64,000 nt of DNA from Ruminococcus sp. AF46-10NS (GCF_003474435.1 NZ_QRNF01000001.1:1-64000); one strand, 5' to 3'; positions 9,392 through 20,594 are shown, counted from the first letter of the stretch. Program-made: numbers and translations. The notes: a model not told the origin generated them from the sequence alone.

Positions 9392-9430
9392 GTTGCTGGT
9401 CACGGAGTGAACAGTAACACGCTTCGTGTA
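9392..9430 (+). other. Two adjacent hairpins between DJ-1 gene and tig
   Basis: GTTGCTGGTCAC (9392-9403) and GTGAACAGTAAC (9407-9418) form a 12-base stem with one mismatch and a GGA loop; ACACG-CTT-CGTGT follows directly. No U-tract. The rest of the 9379-9651 gap has an isolated TATACT (9559-9564), a possible -10 for tig, with no clear -35. Confidence 0.4.
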
Positions 9431-9651
9431 CGAATGCATAATAATCAGGGCAGATGTACAGGCACGATACCGGGATCTTTATAGAAAACCGTGAATTTAT
9501 AGCAATATAAGAGAGGTAGAAGTCGAAAAAAATACTGGCGTTTTTACAGTGATTATGCTATACTACAGAAATGACTGTAAATATATAAAATGCGAGTGTT
9601 AACTATTTATATAAGGTATTTACTCGATAGAATTAAGGAGGAACAAGAAAC

Positions 9652-10938
9652 ATGAGTTTACAGGTGGAGAAAATGGAGAAAAACATGGCGAAACTTACAA
9701 TTGAAGTTTCCGCTGAGGATCTTGACAAGGCAATGCAGAACGCATATCAGAAAGCGAAAGGAAGAATTTCCATTCCAGGATTCCGTAAAGGAAAAGCTCC
9801 AAGAAAAATGATCGAGCAGATGTACGGAAAGGGAGTATTCCTTGAGGACGCTGCTAACGCTCTGATTCCTGAGCATTACAGCAAAGCACTTGCTGAGTGT
9901 GATCTTGAGATCGTTTCCCAGCCTAAGATCGATGTAACACAGGTTGAGCCTGGCAAACCATTTATCTTTACAGCAGAAGTAGCTACCAAACCAGAGGTAA
10001 CTCTTGGTGACTATAAAGGACTTGAGGTTCCGAAGTCTGAGACAGAAGTAACAGACGAGGAAGTTGAGGCAGAGCTTAAGAAAGAGCAGGAGAAGAACTC
10101 CAGAACGATCACAGTTGAGGATCGTGCTGCAGAGAACGGCGATACAGCAACAATTGACTTTGAGGGATTCGTAGACGGAGAAGCATTCGAGGGCGGTAAA
10201 GGAACAGATTACCCGCTGACACTTGGTTCCAACACATTTATCCCGGGATTCGAGGAGCAGCTTGTTGGTGCTAAGACAGGTGATCACGTAGAGGTTAAGG
10301 TTACATTCCCGGAGGAGTATCAGGCTAAAGAACTCGCTGGTAAAGAAGCTGTATTCCAGTGCGATGTTAAGAAGATCGAAGCTAAAGAGCTTCCGGAGCT
10401 TGATGATGACTTTGCTAAAGATGTATCTGAGTTTGATACACTTGCTGAGTACAAAGAAGACGTTAAGAAGAACCTGACAGAGAAGAAAGCAGAAGATGCA
10501 CGTCGTGCAAAAGAAGACGCAGCAGTAGATAAAGTAATCGAGAATGCCCAGATGGATATTCCGGAGGCAATGATCGAGACTCAGACTCGTCAGATGCTTG
10601 ACGACTTCGCAAGAAGAATGCAGTCTCAGGGACTTTCCATGGAGCAGTACTTCCAGTTCACAGGCCAGAGCGTTGACAAGATGATGGAAGATATGAAACC
10701 GCAGGCACTTAAGAGAATCCAGACAAGACTGGTTCTTGAGAAGATCGCTGAGGTAGAGAACATCCAGCCAACAGAGGATGAGGTAAATGAAGAAATCTCC
10801 AAGATGGCAGAGATGTACAAGATGGAAGCAGACAAATTAAAAGATCTCATCGGTGAGAACGAGATGGAGCAGATGAAGAAAGATATGGCTGTTCAGAAAG
10901 CTGTTACATTAGTTGCCGATGCAGCTGTAGAGGCGTAA
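9652..10938 (+). CDS. tig: Trigger factor, ribosome-bound chaperone
   Basis: 428 aa with the classic three parts: N-terminal ribosome-binding domain with the signature GFRKGKAPRKMIEQMYG (about residue 43), a central FKBP-type PPIase domain (GDTATIDFEGFVDGEAFEGGKG) and a long helical C-terminal domain. Folds nascent chains at the exit tunnel. AAGGAGG precedes the start. Head of tig-clpP-clpX-lon, the usual quality-control cluster. Confidence 0.97.
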   Translation: MSLQVEKMEKNMAKLTIEVSAEDLDKAMQNAYQKAKGRISIPGFRKGKAPRKMIEQMYGKGVFLEDAANALIPEHYSKALAECDLEIVSQPKIDVTQVEPGKPFIFTAEVATKPEVTLGDYKGLEVPKSETEVTDEEVEAELKKEQEKNSRTITVEDRAAENGDTATIDFEGFVDGEAFEGGKGTDYPLTLGSNTFIPGFEEQLVGAKTGDHVEVKVTFPEEYQAKELAGKEAVFQCDVKKIEAKELPELDDDFAKDVSEFDTLAEYKEDVKKNLTEKKAEDARRAKEDAAVDKVIENAQMDIPEAMIETQTRQMLDDFARRMQSQGLSMEQYFQFTGQSVDKMMEDMKPQALKRIQTRLVLEKIAEVENIQPTEDEVNEEISKMAEMYKMEADKLKDLIGENEMEQMKKDMAVQKAVTLVADAAVEA

Positions 10939-10962
10939 TAAACCTCGGAAATGGAGGGCAAA

Positions 10963-11544
10963 ATGAGTTTAGTACCTTACGTCATTGAGCAGACCAGCAG
11001 AGGAGAGAGAAGTTACGATATCTATTCAAGACTTCTTAAGGACCGAATCATTTTCCTTGGAGAAGAGGTAAACGATGTCAGTGCGAACCTGATCGTTGCG
11101 CAGCTTCTCTTCCTGGAAGCAGAAGATCCTTCCAAGGATATTCAGCTTTATATCAACAGCCCGGGCGGTTCTGTAACTGCCGGAATGGCAATCTATGATA
11201 CAATGCAGTATATCAAGTGTGATGTATCTACAATCTGCCTTGGAATGGCAGCCAGCATGGGAGCTTTTCTCCTGTCCTCCGGTGCCAAAGGCAAGAGATA
11301 TGCACTTCCGAATTCAACGATCATGATCCACCAGCCGTCAGGCGGTGCACAGGGGCAGGCTACAGAGATTCAGATCGTAGCTGACCAGATCGCAAAAACT
11401 AAAAAGAAGCTGAATGAAATTCTTTCTATGAATACCGGACAGCCTCTTGAGATTGTGGAGAAAGATACTGACCGTGATAACTATATGACAGCTGAAGAAG
11501 CTAAGGCATATGGTCTTATTGACGGTGTTGTGATCCACAAATAA
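10963..11544 (+). CDS. clpP: ATP-dependent Clp protease proteolytic subunit
   Basis: 193 aa from the ATG at 10963; an earlier in-frame ATG (10951) is itself part of the ribosome-binding site ATGGAGGG. Catalytic Ser in [14 protein letters not shown], His in [10 protein letters not shown] and the Asp downstream are all in place. Forms the tetradecameric chamber fed by ClpX (next gene) and other unfoldases. 24 bases after tig. Confidence 0.97.
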   Translation: MSLVPYVIEQTSRGERSYDIYSRLLKDRIIFLGEEVNDVSANLIVAQLLFLEAEDPSKDIQLYINSPGGSVTAGMAIYDTMQYIKCDVSTICLGMAASMGAFLLSSGAKGKRYALPNSTIMIHQPSGGAQGQATEIQIVADQIAKTKKKLNEILSMNTGQPLEIVEKDTDRDNYMTAEEAKAYGLIDGVVIHK

Positions 11545-11554
11545 TGCGTAAGAA

Positions 11555-11583
11555 AAGACTCCTGTAAAAACACAGGAGTCTTA
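11555..11583 (+). terminator. Hairpin between clpP and clpX
   Basis: AAGACTCCTGT and ACAGGAGTCTT pair around a short A-rich loop; the following tract (ATCTTGCTTT) is weak. Probably a partial terminator that sets the clpP to clpX ratio. Confidence 0.55.
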
Positions 11584-11655
11584 TCTTGCTTTAAAAAGGA
11601 ATTTTAAATGTCTGTGAGAGACGGACATTTACGCTTAGAAAGGAAACAAAATCAT

Positions 11656-12969
11656 ATGGCAGATAAAATAAGAGAAGGAAAAGTAAGATGCTCCTTTTGC
11701 CATAAGACTGAAGATCAGGTACGTAAGCTGATCGCAGGTCCGGATGGAGCATATATTTGTGATGAATGTATCGGTATCTGTTCCGAGATCATGGAGGAAG
11801 AGTTCAGCATGTACGATCGCGAAGACGATTACGGAACTGGGATCAATCTTCTGAAACCGGAAGAGATCCATAGCATTCTGGACGAGTATGTTATTGGACA
11901 GGACGATGCAAAAAAAACACTTTCTGTAGCTGTTTACAATCATTACAAGAGAATTCTTGCTTCCAAAAACCTGGATGTTGAGCTGCAGAAGAGCAATATC
12001 CTGATGCTTGGCCCAACAGGTTCCGGTAAGACACTTCTTGCACAGACACTGGCAAGACTTCTGAATGTTCCTTTTGCCATCGCAGATGCCACCACTCTCA
12101 CAGAGGCAGGCTATGTTGGTGAGGACGTTGAGAATATTCTTCTGAAGATCATCCAGGCAGCAGATTACGACATTGAACGTGCACAGTACGGAATCATTTA
12201 TATCGATGAGATCGACAAGATCACAAGAAAATCCGAGAACACATCCATCACAAGAGATGTGTCCGGTGAAGGCGTACAGCAGGCACTCCTGAAGATTCTT
12301 GAGGGAACTGTTGCAAGCGTGCCACCACAGGGTGGAAGAAAGCATCCGCATCAGGAGTTTATCCAGATTGATACAACGAACATTCTGTTCATCTGCGGAG
12401 GAGCTTTTGACGGACTGGAGAAGATCATCGAGTCCAGACAGGATACCAAATCCATCGGTTTTGGTGCAGAGGTTTCCGAGAAGGAAGAGCGCAACGTAGG
12501 TGAAGTCCTCAAGGAAGTTATGCCGGAAGACTTTATTAAATTCGGTCTGATCCCTGAATTTATCGGACGAGTTCCGGTTGTTGTAACACTGGATTCCCTT
12601 GATGAAGAAGCTCTGATCCGTATCCTGAAAGAGCCCAAGAACTCTCTTACCAAGCAGTATGACAAGCTTTTTGAACTGGATGGAGTGGAACTTGAGTTCC
12701 AGGATGAGGCACTTGAAATTGTTGCCCGTAAATCCCTCGAGAGAAAAACAGGTGCCAGAGGACTTCGTTCCATTATGGAGCATACTCTGATGGATCTGAT
12801 GTACAGGACACCATCGGATGATACGATCCGTAAATGTATCATTACAAAAGAGGCAGTGGAGGGAACCGGAGAAGCGGAGATCATCCATGGGGAGGCCCCG
12901 GCTCCTGTAAAGAAGGCAGGACACAAAACATCCCGTTCAAGAAAGAAAGGCAAGCCGGAAACAGCTTGA
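11656..12969 (+). CDS. clpX: ATP-dependent Clp protease ATP-binding subunit
   Basis: 437 aa from the ATG at 11656, preceded by AGAAAGGA. N-terminal C4 zinc-binding domain (CSFC...CDEC), AAA+ domain with Walker A GPTGSGKT, pore loop GYVGED, Walker [11 protein letters not shown], and the C-terminal small domain with [11 protein letters not shown]. Unfolds tagged proteins and feeds ClpP. The basic Lys/Arg-rich tail after about residue 415 is typical of Clostridia ClpX. Confidence 0.97.
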   Translation: MADKIREGKVRCSFCHKTEDQVRKLIAGPDGAYICDECIGICSEIMEEEFSMYDREDDYGTGINLLKPEEIHSILDEYVIGQDDAKKTLSVAVYNHYKRILASKNLDVELQKSNILMLGPTGSGKTLLAQTLARLLNVPFAIADATTLTEAGYVGEDVENILLKIIQAADYDIERAQYGIIYIDEIDKITRKSENTSITRDVSGEGVQQALLKILEGTVASVPPQGGRKHPHQEFIQIDTTNILFICGGAFDGLEKIIESRQDTKSIGFGAEVSEKEERNVGEVLKEVMPEDFIKFGLIPEFIGRVPVVVTLDSLDEEALIRILKEPKNSLTKQYDKLFELDGVELEFQDEALEIVARKSLERKTGARGLRSIMEHTLMDLMYRTPSDDTIRKCIITKEAVEGTGEAEIIHGEAPAPVKKAGHKTSRSRKKGKPETA

Positions 12970-12986
12970 TGAAGGGACTGACATAA

Positions 12987-15299
12987 ATGACAAATCAGGT
13001 CAATATATTGCCAATGATCGCTCTGCGCGGAACTGCGGTTCTGCCGGAGATGATCGTACACTTTGATGTGAGCAGGGAGAAATCAATCCGTGCCGTAGAA
13101 GCAGCAATGCTTCATGACCAGAAGATTTTTCTTCTGACGCAGAAAGATCCGGAAGTTGAGACGCCAGGGCTTGATGATCTGTATCAGGTAGGAACCATTG
13201 CCTATATTAAGCAGGTGGTGAAGCTTCCGCAGGATCTCTACCGTGTTCTGGTAGAAGGACAGGAACGGGCAGAAGTTTTAAGCCTGGAGCAGGAAGAACC
13301 ATACCTGAAAGCTGAATGCGAGGTTGTCACAGCACAGGAAGAGACTTATCCGGAACCTGTAAAAGATGCCATGCTCCGCAGTATCCGGGAACTTTTCCAG
13401 AAATACTGCCGAGAGAGTGGCAAAATAAGCAGAGATCTGGTAAACCAGATCATGGTCATTGAGGATGTGCAGGAGACCATTGATCAGATTGCAGTGAATC
13501 TCCCGATGTCCTATCAGAATAAACAGAAGCTTCTTGAGGCTGTATCTCTCAATGACCGCTATGAGATCCTGGGTGCACTTCTTGGCAGTGAGATTGAAGT
13601 GATTCATATTACAAAAGATCTCCAGCGCAAGGTGAAATCCCATATCGACAAGAATCAGAGAGAATACATTCTCCGTGAGCAGCTTAAGACGATACGAGAG
13701 GAGCTTGGCGAGGATAATACAGCTGATGACGTTGAGGAATTCCGCAAACAGCTGAAAGAACTCAACGCTTCCGATGAAGTAAAAGAGAAGATATCCAAGG
13801 AGATCAGCCGTTTCAAGGGAATGGCAGCCAGTGCGGCAGAGGCAACGGTACAGAGAGGATATCTTGAAACAGTTCTTGCACTTCCGTGGGATAAAAAATC
13901 TGAGGATTCCGAGGATCTTGAGAATGCGTGGAGAATCCTTGAGGAAGGACATTACGGACTGAAAGATGTAAAAGAACGTATTATGGAATTCCTTGCAGTG
14001 CGTAAGCTTACACATAAGGGCAGGAGTCCGATCCTCTGTCTTGTAGGCCCTCCGGGAACCGGTAAGACTTCCATTGCACGTTCTGTTGCAGAGGCCATGA
14101 ATAAGAAATATGTACGTATCTGTCTTGGCGGTGTTCGTGATGAGGCTGAGATTCGTGGTCACAGAAAGACTTATGTGGGCGCCATGCCGGGAAGGATCAC
14201 TGTTGCGCTGAAAGAAGCAGGTGTCAGCAATCCGCTGATGCTCCTTGACGAGATCGACAAGACAAGCAGCGACTACAAGGGAGATACTTCCGCGGCACTT
14301 CTCGAAGTGCTGGATCCTGAGCAGAACAGTAAGTTCAATGACCATTATGTGGAGATTCCGCAGGATCTTTCTGAGGTACTGTTTATTGCCACTGCAAATG
14401 ATGTTCAGGGAATCCCGAGACCGCTTCTTGACAGAATGGAACTGATAGAGATCTCCGGATACACAGAGAATGAGAAGGAACATATTGCAAGAGAGCATCT
14501 GATTCCGAAACAGATGGAAATCAACGGAATCCCGAAAGGAAAACTGGTGATCCAGCCGGCTGCACTTGGCAAGCTGATCAACAGCTATACAAAAGAAGCC
14601 GGGGTCCGTTCTCTTGAGAGAAATATCGGCCGCATCTGCCGCAAGACTGCGAGAGCTCTTATGGAAGAAGGCAAAGATAAGGTGGTTGTAACATCCAGAA
14701 ATATTTCCAGATTCCTTGGAAAAGAGAGATATGATTATCTTATGGCCAATGAAAAAAATGAGGTTGGAATCGCCCGTGGCCTTGCATGGACACAGGTTGG
14801 TGGTGATACTCTTCAGATCGAAGTCAATGTTATGCCGGGTAAAGGTGAGCTGCTTCTTACAGGACAGCTTGGAGATGTAATGAAGGAATCTGCACAGGCA
14901 GGCATCAGTTACATCCGTTCCGTTGCAGATGAGTATGGAATCGATGCAGAATTTTTTCAGAAAAAAGATATCCATGTACATATCCCGGAAGGCGCTGTTC
15001 CAAAAGATGGCCCGTCCGCAGGTATTACCATGGCAACAGCCATGTTTTCCGCTATTATCGGGAAACCGGTACGCGCAGACCTTGCCATGACAGGTGAGAT
15101 TACTTTAAGAGGCCGTGTGCTTCCGATTGGCGGACTGAAAGAAAAGCTGCTTGCAGCCAAATATGCGAAAATAAAAGAAGTCCTCGTTCCGGCGAAAAAC
15201 CGTCCGGATATCGAAGAGATGGACAAAGAGATCCTACAGGGACTTAACATTCAGTTTGTGGATAACATGAAAGAAGTTCTTGATGAAGCTCTTGCATAA
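12987..15299 (+). CDS. lon: ATP-dependent protease Lon
   Basis: 770 aa, full length. N-terminal LON substrate-binding domain ([15 protein letters not shown]), coiled-coil linker, AAA+ domain with Walker A GPPGTGKT and Walker [10 protein letters not shown], then the protease domain with the catalytic Ser in [11 protein letters not shown] and Lys in [10 protein letters not shown]. Degrades misfolded and regulatory proteins. 17 bases after clpX, probably co-transcribed. Confidence 0.97.
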   Translation: MTNQVNILPMIALRGTAVLPEMIVHFDVSREKSIRAVEAAMLHDQKIFLLTQKDPEVETPGLDDLYQVGTIAYIKQVVKLPQDLYRVLVEGQERAEVLSLEQEEPYLKAECEVVTAQEETYPEPVKDAMLRSIRELFQKYCRESGKISRDLVNQIMVIEDVQETIDQIAVNLPMSYQNKQKLLEAVSLNDRYEILGALLGSEIEVIHITKDLQRKVKSHIDKNQREYILREQLKTIREELGEDNTADDVEEFRKQLKELNASDEVKEKISKEISRFKGMAASAAEATVQRGYLETVLALPWDKKSEDSEDLENAWRILEEGHYGLKDVKERIMEFLAVRKLTHKGRSPILCLVGPPGTGKTSIARSVAEAMNKKYVRICLGGVRDEAEIRGHRKTYVGAMPGRITVALKEAGVSNPLMLLDEIDKTSSDYKGDTSAALLEVLDPEQNSKFNDHYVEIPQDLSEVLFIATANDVQGIPRPLLDRMELIEISGYTENEKEHIAREHLIPKQMEINGIPKGKLVIQPAALGKLINSYTKEAGVRSLERNIGRICRKTARALMEEGKDKVVVTSRNISRFLGKERYDYLMANEKNEVGIARGLAWTQVGGDTLQIEVNVMPGKGELLLTGQLGDVMKESAQAGISYIRSVADEYGIDAEFFQKKDIHVHIPEGAVPKDGPSAGITMATAMFSAIIGKPVRADLAMTGEITLRGRVLPIGGLKEKLLAAKYAKIKEVLVPAKNRPDIEEMDKEILQGLNIQFVDNMKEVLDEALA

Positions 15300-15315
15300 A
15301 CAAAACAAGAAAAAA

Positions 15316-15345
15316 CCCTGCCTTGATTTTCAGGACAGGGCTTTT
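15316..15345 (+). terminator. Terminator after lon
   Basis: CCCTGCCTTGA (15316-15326) pairs with TCAGGACAGGG (15330-15340), one mismatch, then CTTTT; an A-tract on the other side makes it potentially bidirectional. Confidence 0.7.
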
Positions 15346-15368
15346 AACAGAAAAGGGAGGAACAACAA

Positions 15369-15980
15369 ATGGTAATCAAAAACGTATCGCTGGACATTGT
15401 ATGCGGAATCACAAGCAAGATCCCGGACACAGGAAGACCGGAGGTAGCTTTTGCGGGAAAATCAAATGTAGGGAAATCCTCCCTGATCAATGGTCTGATG
15501 AACCGCAAGGCTCTGGCCAGAACCAGTGCACAGCCGGGAAAAACACAGACAATTAATTTTTATAATATCAACGAAGCAATGTATCTTGTGGACCTGCCAG
15601 GCTACGGCTATGCTAAAGTTTCCGCAGCTGAGAAGGAAAAATGGGGAAAGATGATCGAAGGCTATCTTCACGAGTCAAAGGAACTCCGGGCAGTCTTTCT
15701 TCTGGTGGATATCCGCCATAAACCCTCTGCCAATGACAAGCAGATGTATGACTGGATCTGCCATAACGGATATGAGCCGGTGATCATCGCGACCAAGCTT
15801 GACAAGCTGAAACGCAGCCAGGTGGCAAAGAGCCTGAAGGAGATCCGCACAGGACTGGGACTTCCAAAAGATGGAAAGATCCTTCCGTTTTCTGCGGAGA
15901 CAAAGCAGGGAAGAGACGAGATATGGGCACTGATCGATGAGTTGACTGGATTAGCAGAACCGGCAGCTACAGAGGATTGA
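15369..15980 (+). CDS. engB: Ribosome-biogenesis GTPase EngB (YsxC/YihA)
   Basis: 203 aa. GTPase motifs G1 [10 protein letters not shown]2 [10 protein letters not shown]3 [10 protein letters not shown]4 TKLDK and G5 FSAET. Needed for 50S subunit assembly. GGGAGG precedes the start. Follows lon as in many Firmicutes. 13 bases separate it from ecfA1. Confidence 0.95.
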   Translation: MVIKNVSLDIVCGITSKIPDTGRPEVAFAGKSNVGKSSLINGLMNRKALARTSAQPGKTQTINFYNINEAMYLVDLPGYGYAKVSAAEKEKWGKMIEGYLHESKELRAVFLLVDIRHKPSANDKQMYDWICHNGYEPVIIATKLDKLKRSQVAKSLKEIRTGLGLPKDGKILPFSAETKQGRDEIWALIDELTGLAEPAATED

Positions 15981-15993
15981 GGAGAACAAAAAG

Positions 15994-16845
15994 ATGGGAA
16001 TTATCAAGGCGCTCAAGCTGGGATTTGACTATCAGAGATATGACGATGACGGCAATGTGGTAGACATGCAGCGCGCAGTCAATGATGTAAACCTGGACAT
16101 TGAAGCCGGGGAATTTGTGGCAGTACTGGGACATAACGGCTCCGGAAAATCCACACTGGCGAAACATATGAATGCACTTTTGATTCCGACAGAAGGAACC
16201 ATGCTGGTAGACGGTATTGACACAGCCAGGGAAACAAAACTCTGGAAAGTGCGCCAGAAAGCAGGAATGGTGTTTCAGAACCCGGATAATCAGATCATAG
16301 GAACTGTAGTAGAAGAGGATGTAGGATTCGGCCCTGAGAACATGGGCATTCCCACGGACGATATCTGGAAACGTGTAGATGACAGCCTGGAAAAAGTTGG
16401 CATGACAGCTTACCGCTATCAGTCACCAAACAAGCTTTCCGGCGGTCAGAAACAGCGAGTTGCCATTGCAGGTGTGATGGCAATGCGTCCCAGATGCATC
16501 ATTCTGGATGAGCCTACAGCCATGTTGGACCCCAACGGACGAAAAGAAGTTCTGGAGGCAGTGCGGGAACTGAACCGTAAGGAAAAAGTTACTGTTATTC
16601 TGATCACGCATTACATGGAGGAAGTGATCCATGCTGACCGTGTTTATGTCATGGACAGCGGAAATGTTGTGATGCAGGGAAATCCTAAAGAGATCTTTTC
16701 CCAGGTGGATACCCTTAAAGCGTATGGACTGGATGTACCACAGGTAACACTTCTTGCATATGAACTGAAGAAATCCGGCGTGGATGTTTCGGATGGAATA
16801 CTGACTACAGAGGAGCTGGTGAGCGCATTATGTCAATCGAATTAA
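15994..16845 (+). CDS. ecfA1: Energy-coupling factor transporter ATPase EcfA1
   Basis: 283 aa ABC ATPase: Walker [11 protein letters not shown]-loop MVFQNPDNQ, signature [13 protein letters not shown], Walker [10 protein letters not shown], switch His in LITHYMEE. With EcfA2 and EcfT it forms the shared energising module for vitamin and metal S-components made elsewhere. It overlaps ecfA2 by 16 bases. In many Firmicutes these genes follow rplQ; here they follow engB. Confidence 0.95.
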   Translation: MGIIKALKLGFDYQRYDDDGNVVDMQRAVNDVNLDIEAGEFVAVLGHNGSGKSTLAKHMNALLIPTEGTMLVDGIDTARETKLWKVRQKAGMVFQNPDNQIIGTVVEEDVGFGPENMGIPTDDIWKRVDDSLEKVGMTAYRYQSPNKLSGGQKQRVAIAGVMAMRPRCIILDEPTAMLDPNGRKEVLEAVRELNRKEKVTVILITHYMEEVIHADRVYVMDSGNVVMQGNPKEIFSQVDTLKAYGLDVPQVTLLAYELKKSGVDVSDGILTTEELVSALCQSN

Positions 16846-17717
16846 AAAATGTAACCTATACCTACAGCCCAGGGACAGCCTATGAGAGCCATGCGCTGAA
16901 GGATGTCAGCCTTGTGATCCCGGACGGTCAGTTTATCGGGATCATCGGACACACAGGAAGCGGAAAATCTACATTGATCCAGCATCTGAATGCGCTGGTA
17001 CAGCCAACATCCGGCCAGGTTCTGTACAATGGAGAAGATGTGTGGGCAGAAAAATATGACAGAAAGCAGCTTCGGAGCGAAGTTGGACTGGTGTTCCAGT
17101 ATCCGGAACATCAGCTTTTTGAGAACGATGTGATTTCCGATGTGTGCTTTGGACCTATGAATCAGGGACTTTCCAGAGAAGAGGCGGAGAAAGAAGCGAA
17201 GCAGGCACTGACACAGGTTGGAGTAAAAGAATCCAATTTCAAGAAATCACCCTTTGAGCTTTCCGGAGGCCAGAAAAAAAGGGTGGCTATTGCAGGGGTT
17301 CTTGCCATGAACCCGAAGATCCTGATCCTGGACGAGCCCACAGCAGGCCTTGATCCGAAGGGACGTGATGATATTCTGGATCAGATCGCAGAGCTTCATA
17401 AAGTGAGGGGAATCACTATTGTCCTGGTGTCCCACAGCATGGAGGATATTGCGAAATATGTGGAGCGTCTCATTGTTATGAACCACGGAGAAGCTGTATT
17501 TGATGATGAACCGAAGAAGGTTTTTTCACATTATAAGGAACTGGAAACCATGGGACTTGCCGCACCGCAGATCACTTATATCATGCATGCGCTGAAGGAA
17601 CATGGGCTGCATGTGGATGCAGATGCCACAACGGTGGAGGAAGCCAAAGACAGCATCCTTGCCGCACTTACGCGGGCAAACTCTCCATTACTGAACAAAG
17701 GAGGGGCGGAAAAATGA
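16830..17717 (+). CDS. ecfA2: Energy-coupling factor transporter ATPase EcfA2
   Basis: 295 aa ABC ATPase: Walker [11 protein letters not shown]-loop [11 protein letters not shown], signature [13 protein letters not shown], Walker [14 protein letters not shown], and LVSHSMED with the switch His. Partner of EcfA1. Start GTGAGCGCATT-ATG lies inside ecfA1, and the stop overlaps the ecfT start by four bases (ATGA), so translation is coupled. Confidence 0.95.
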   Translation: MSIELKNVTYTYSPGTAYESHALKDVSLVIPDGQFIGIIGHTGSGKSTLIQHLNALVQPTSGQVLYNGEDVWAEKYDRKQLRSEVGLVFQYPEHQLFENDVISDVCFGPMNQGLSREEAEKEAKQALTQVGVKESNFKKSPFELSGGQKKRVAIAGVLAMNPKILILDEPTAGLDPKGRDDILDQIAELHKVRGITIVLVSHSMEDIAKYVERLIVMNHGEAVFDDEPKKVFSHYKELETMGLAAPQITYIMHALKEHGLHVDADATTVEEAKDSILAALTRANSPLLNKGGAEK

Positions 17718-18517
17718 TCAGAGATATTACCATTGGCCAGTATTATCCGGCCAAATCCGTTCTTCACAGACTGGATCCACGGACCAAATTTCTGGGAACT
17801 CTGGGATTTCTGATTTCTGTGTTCCTGTTCCATACTTTTCTGGGATATGCAGTTGCGACCGTATTTCTGGTTGCCATGATCGCGATTTCCAAGGTTCCGG
17901 TGAAATTCATGTTCAAGGGTCTGAAAGCTATCGTTATGATCCTTCTGATCACGGTTGTGTTCAATATTATTCTGACGCCTGGCGAAGTGCTGTGGCGTTT
18001 CGGAATCATCAAGGTTACAAGGGAAGGCCTTGTTCTTGCAGGAAGAATGGCAATCCGTCTTGTTTACCTTGTGATCGGATCTTCCATCATGACATTGACT
18101 ACCACGCCGAATCAGCTGACAGATGGTCTGGAGAGATTGCTCCGTCCGCTGAACAAGATCCGGGTGCCGGTACATGAGATCGCCATGATGATGTCCATTG
18201 CCCTTCGCTTTATCCCGATCCTTCTGGAGGAGACTGATAAGATCATGAAAGCGCAGATTGCCAGAGGTGCAGATTTCGAAAATGGAAATCTGATCCAGAA
18301 GGCAAAAAACATGGTTCCCCTTCTTGTACCGTTGTTTATTTCTGCTTTTCGACGTGCCAATGATCTGGCCATGGCAATGGAAGCAAGATGTTATCATGGC
18401 GGAGATCACAGAACCCAGATGAAGCCGCTGCATTATGAAAAAAGAGATTATGCGGCCTATGGGATCCTTGTGGTATATCTTGCTGTGGGGGTTGCATTCC
18501 GCGTGGCAGGACTGTAA
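17714..18517 (+). CDS. ecfT: Energy-coupling factor transporter transmembrane protein EcfT
   Basis: 267 aa with about five membrane segments and the two coupling-helix signatures of the family (AQIARGADF and AMEARCYHGG). Scaffold that joins the ATPases to exchangeable S-components. The last 8 codons lie inside an imperfect duplication described separately. Confidence 0.94.
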   Translation: MIRDITIGQYYPAKSVLHRLDPRTKFLGTLGFLISVFLFHTFLGYAVATVFLVAMIAISKVPVKFMFKGLKAIVMILLITVVFNIILTPGEVLWRFGIIKVTREGLVLAGRMAIRLVYLVIGSSIMTLTTTPNQLTDGLERLLRPLNKIRVPVHEIAMMMSIALRFIPILLEETDKIMKAQIARGADFENGNLIQKAKNMVPLLVPLFISAFRRANDLAMAMEARCYHGGDHRTQMKPLHYEKRDYAAYGILVVYLAVGVAFRVAGL

Positions 18518-18598
18518 CCGAATCCTGCAGGTACTTAGACATGGAACGGTCCGAAGCGTTGCATTTTGCATAGCGGAACTGTAACCGAATCAGGCAGG
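18491..18598 (+). repeat. Imperfect direct repeat across the ecfT stop codon
   Basis: A segment starting GTTGCATT and containing ACTGTAACCGAATC (18491-about 18531, including the ecfT stop) recurs at 18558-18598 with about 80% identity, period 67. The second copy is non-coding. Confidence 0.7.
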
Positions 18599-18674
18599 CA
18601 TTTTGCTGGACGGTATGTCTGTTTTGGGATGGGAAGTACTGCAGGGATGTCTGTATCAGGAGGGAATATATTAT

Positions 18675-19412
18675 ATGAAACGAGTAGGACTTGTTGTAGC
18701 TTATGATGGAACCAAGTACTCAGGCTGGCAGACACAGCCAAATGGAATCACCATTCAGGGCGTTTTAAACGATACCTTAAGTGAACTGCTTGGAGAAAAG
18801 ATCGAGACCATCGGTGCCAGCCGTACAGATGCAGGAGTGCACGCTCTTGGAAATGTGGCGGTGTTTGATACTGAATCCAGGATCCCAGGGGAAAAATTTT
18901 CCTATGCACTGAACCAGAGACTTCCGGAGGATATCCGTATTCAGCTGTCTGAGGAGGTGGAGCCGGATTTTCATCCCCGTTATTGTGACAGTGAAAAAAC
19001 ATATGAATATCGTATCCTGAACCGGAAGTTTCCGGTGCCAACGGAGCGTTTGTACTCTTATTTTTACCATTATAAACTGGATGTGGATAAGATGAAGGAA
19101 GCAACATCTTATCTGATCGGACGCCATGATTTTGCCAGCTTCTGCGGCTCCGGCGCACAGGTGAAGACAACCATCCGTACTGTGACCTCCATGGATGTGT
19201 GGAGAGATGGTGATATGGTGACAATCCGCATTTCAGGAACAGGTTTTCTTTATAATATGGTGCGTATCATTTCAGGAACTCTGATCGAGATCGGGAACGG
19301 ACAGTATCCGCCGGAACGTATGGATAAGATTTTAAAAGCCTGTGACCGCGGGGCTGCAGGCCCCACAGCACCGGCGCAGGGTCTGACATTGATGGGAATT
19401 GAATTTTTCTGA
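18675..19412 (+). CDS. truA: tRNA pseudouridine(38-40) synthase
   Basis: 245 aa from the ATG at 18675 (AGGAGGG upstream; an upstream in-frame ATG at 18603 has no such site). Catalytic Asp in GASRTDAGVHALGN; YDGTKYSGWQ near the N-terminus; GTGFLYNMVRI near the C-terminus, all typical. Modifies U38-40 in the anticodon arm. The order ecfT-truA-rplM-rpsI is the usual Firmicutes arrangement. Confidence 0.96.
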   Translation: MKRVGLVVAYDGTKYSGWQTQPNGITIQGVLNDTLSELLGEKIETIGASRTDAGVHALGNVAVFDTESRIPGEKFSYALNQRLPEDIRIQLSEEVEPDFHPRYCDSEKTYEYRILNRKFPVPTERLYSYFYHYKLDVDKMKEATSYLIGRHDFASFCGSGAQVKTTIRTVTSMDVWRDGDMVTIRISGTGFLYNMVRIISGTLIEIGNGQYPPERMDKILKACDRGAAGPTAPAQGLTLMGIEFF

Positions 19413-19449
19413 AAACAGGAATTTTGTTGAAAATTACAAGAAAAAACAG

Positions 19450-19478
19450 TTGACAGGCAAGGTGCCTTATAATATAAT
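19450..19478 (+). promoter_or_regulatory. Promoter of rplM-rpsI
   Basis: Consensus -35 TTGACA (19450-19455), 17-base spacer, consensus -10 TATAAT (19473-19478). A second overlapping TATAAT (19468) is too close to the -35 to serve it. Confidence 0.85.
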
Positions 19479-19484
19479 AACTCA

Positions 19485-19650
19485 ATGTGACGTAGTGCGA
19501 AGATGCTTGAGCCAATAGCCCCGGCGACGGCATTTTATCAGCGGTTTCGGACATTTCCGCGATTTATTTTGCACCCGCGTTTCCATTTACTTTTTTTCGC
19601 GGAAGTACCGCGGTTTGAGAAACATTATCGTTGATAAATAACAGGAGGTA
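19485..19650 (+). promoter_or_regulatory. Long structured 5' leader of rplM (L13-leader-like)
   Basis: About 170 bases lie between the promoter and rplM and can form GC-rich stems such as CGCGG and CCGCG segments (19575-19612). Position and size fit the L13 autoregulatory leader known in low-GC Gram-positives, where L13 binds its own mRNA. No covariance check was possible. Confidence 0.5.
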
Positions 19651-19655
19651 GGACC

Positions 19656-20084
19656 ATGCAGACTTATATGGCTAATCCGGATAAAATCGAAAGAAAATGG
19701 TATGTAGTTGACGCAGAGGGTTGCACTCTGGGACGTCTGGCATCCGGTGTTGCAAGTGTTTTAAGAGGAAAGAACAAACCTCAGTTTACACCGCACGTTG
19801 ACACAGGAGATTATGTAATCGTTGTAAACGCTGATAAGATCAAAGTTACAGGCAAGAAGCTTGAGCAGAAGATTTATTATAACCACTCCGACTATGTTGG
19901 TGGAATGAAAGAAACCACATTAAAAGAAATGTTAGCAAAGAAACCTGAGAAGGTTATCGAGCTCGCAGTTAAGGGAATGCTTCCGAAAGGACCTCTTGGA
20001 AGAGCTATGAACAAGAAACTTTTCGTATACGCAGGACCAGAGCACAAACATGAGGCTCAGAAGCCTGAAGTTTTAACATTTTAA
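19656..20084 (+). CDS. rplM: 50S ribosomal protein L13
   Basis: 142 aa, normal length. Typical segments [29 protein letters not shown] and [19 protein letters not shown] precedes the start. 16 bases before rpsI. Confidence 0.98.
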   Translation: MQTYMANPDKIERKWYVVDAEGCTLGRLASGVASVLRGKNKPQFTPHVDTGDYVIVVNADKIKVTGKKLEQKIYYNHSDYVGGMKETTLKEMLAKKPEKVIELAVKGMLPKGPLGRAMNKKLFVYAGPEHKHEAQKPEVLTF

Positions 20085-20100
20085 TAGGAGGTAGAAAACA

Positions 20101-20493
20101 TTGGCTAGCGCAAAATTCTACGGAACAGGAAGAAGAAAGAAATCAATCGCAAGAGTTTACCTGGTACCTGGAACAGGTAAAATCACTATCAATAAAAGAG
20201 ACATCGATGAGTACTTCGGACTTGAGACTCTGAAAGTTATCGTTCGTCAGCCACTGGCTTTAACAGAGACAGAGGGTAAATTCGACGTGATCGTTAACGT
20301 TCACGGCGGTGGATACACAGGACAGGCTGGAGCAATCCGTCATGGTCTTTCCAGAGCACTCCTTGAGGCAGACAAAGACTACAGACCAGCTCTTAAAGCT
20401 GCTGGATTCCTTACACGTGATCCACGTATGAAAGAGCGTAAGAAGTACGGTCTCAAAGCTGCTCGTCGCGCTCCGCAGTTCAGCAAGCGATAA
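20101..20493 (+). CDS. rpsI: 30S ribosomal protein S9
   Basis: 130 aa with TTG start (AGGAGGT at 8-base spacing; no other start nearby). Ends QFSKR, the universal basic S9 tail that reaches the P-site. The last four codons and stop (AGC AAG CGA TAA) are part of the integration target of the accessory island that begins here, so the 3' end was probably supplied by the element. Confidence 0.97.
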   Translation: MASAKFYGTGRRKKSIARVYLVPGTGKITINKRDIDEYFGLETLKVIVRQPLALTETEGKFDVIVNVHGGGYTGQAGAIRHGLSRALLEADKDYRPALKAAGFLTRDPRMKERKKYGLKAARRAPQFSKR

Positions 20494-20495
20494 TC
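20476..20495 (+). repeat. attL-like copy of rpsI 3' end
   Basis: CAGTT-3-CAAGCGATAATC. The same pattern occurs at 25945-25964; the CGATAATC end also occurs at 39345-39352 after a synonymous SKR codon run. Confidence 0.65.
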
Positions 20496-20594
20496 TTCAG
20501 AACTCGAATTTACGTTCAAATCCTTGTTTTACAAGGGCTTGTGGAGTTGTCAGATGTGGTGAAAAGCGGTGGAATTTACTCAGTTCGCAACGCA

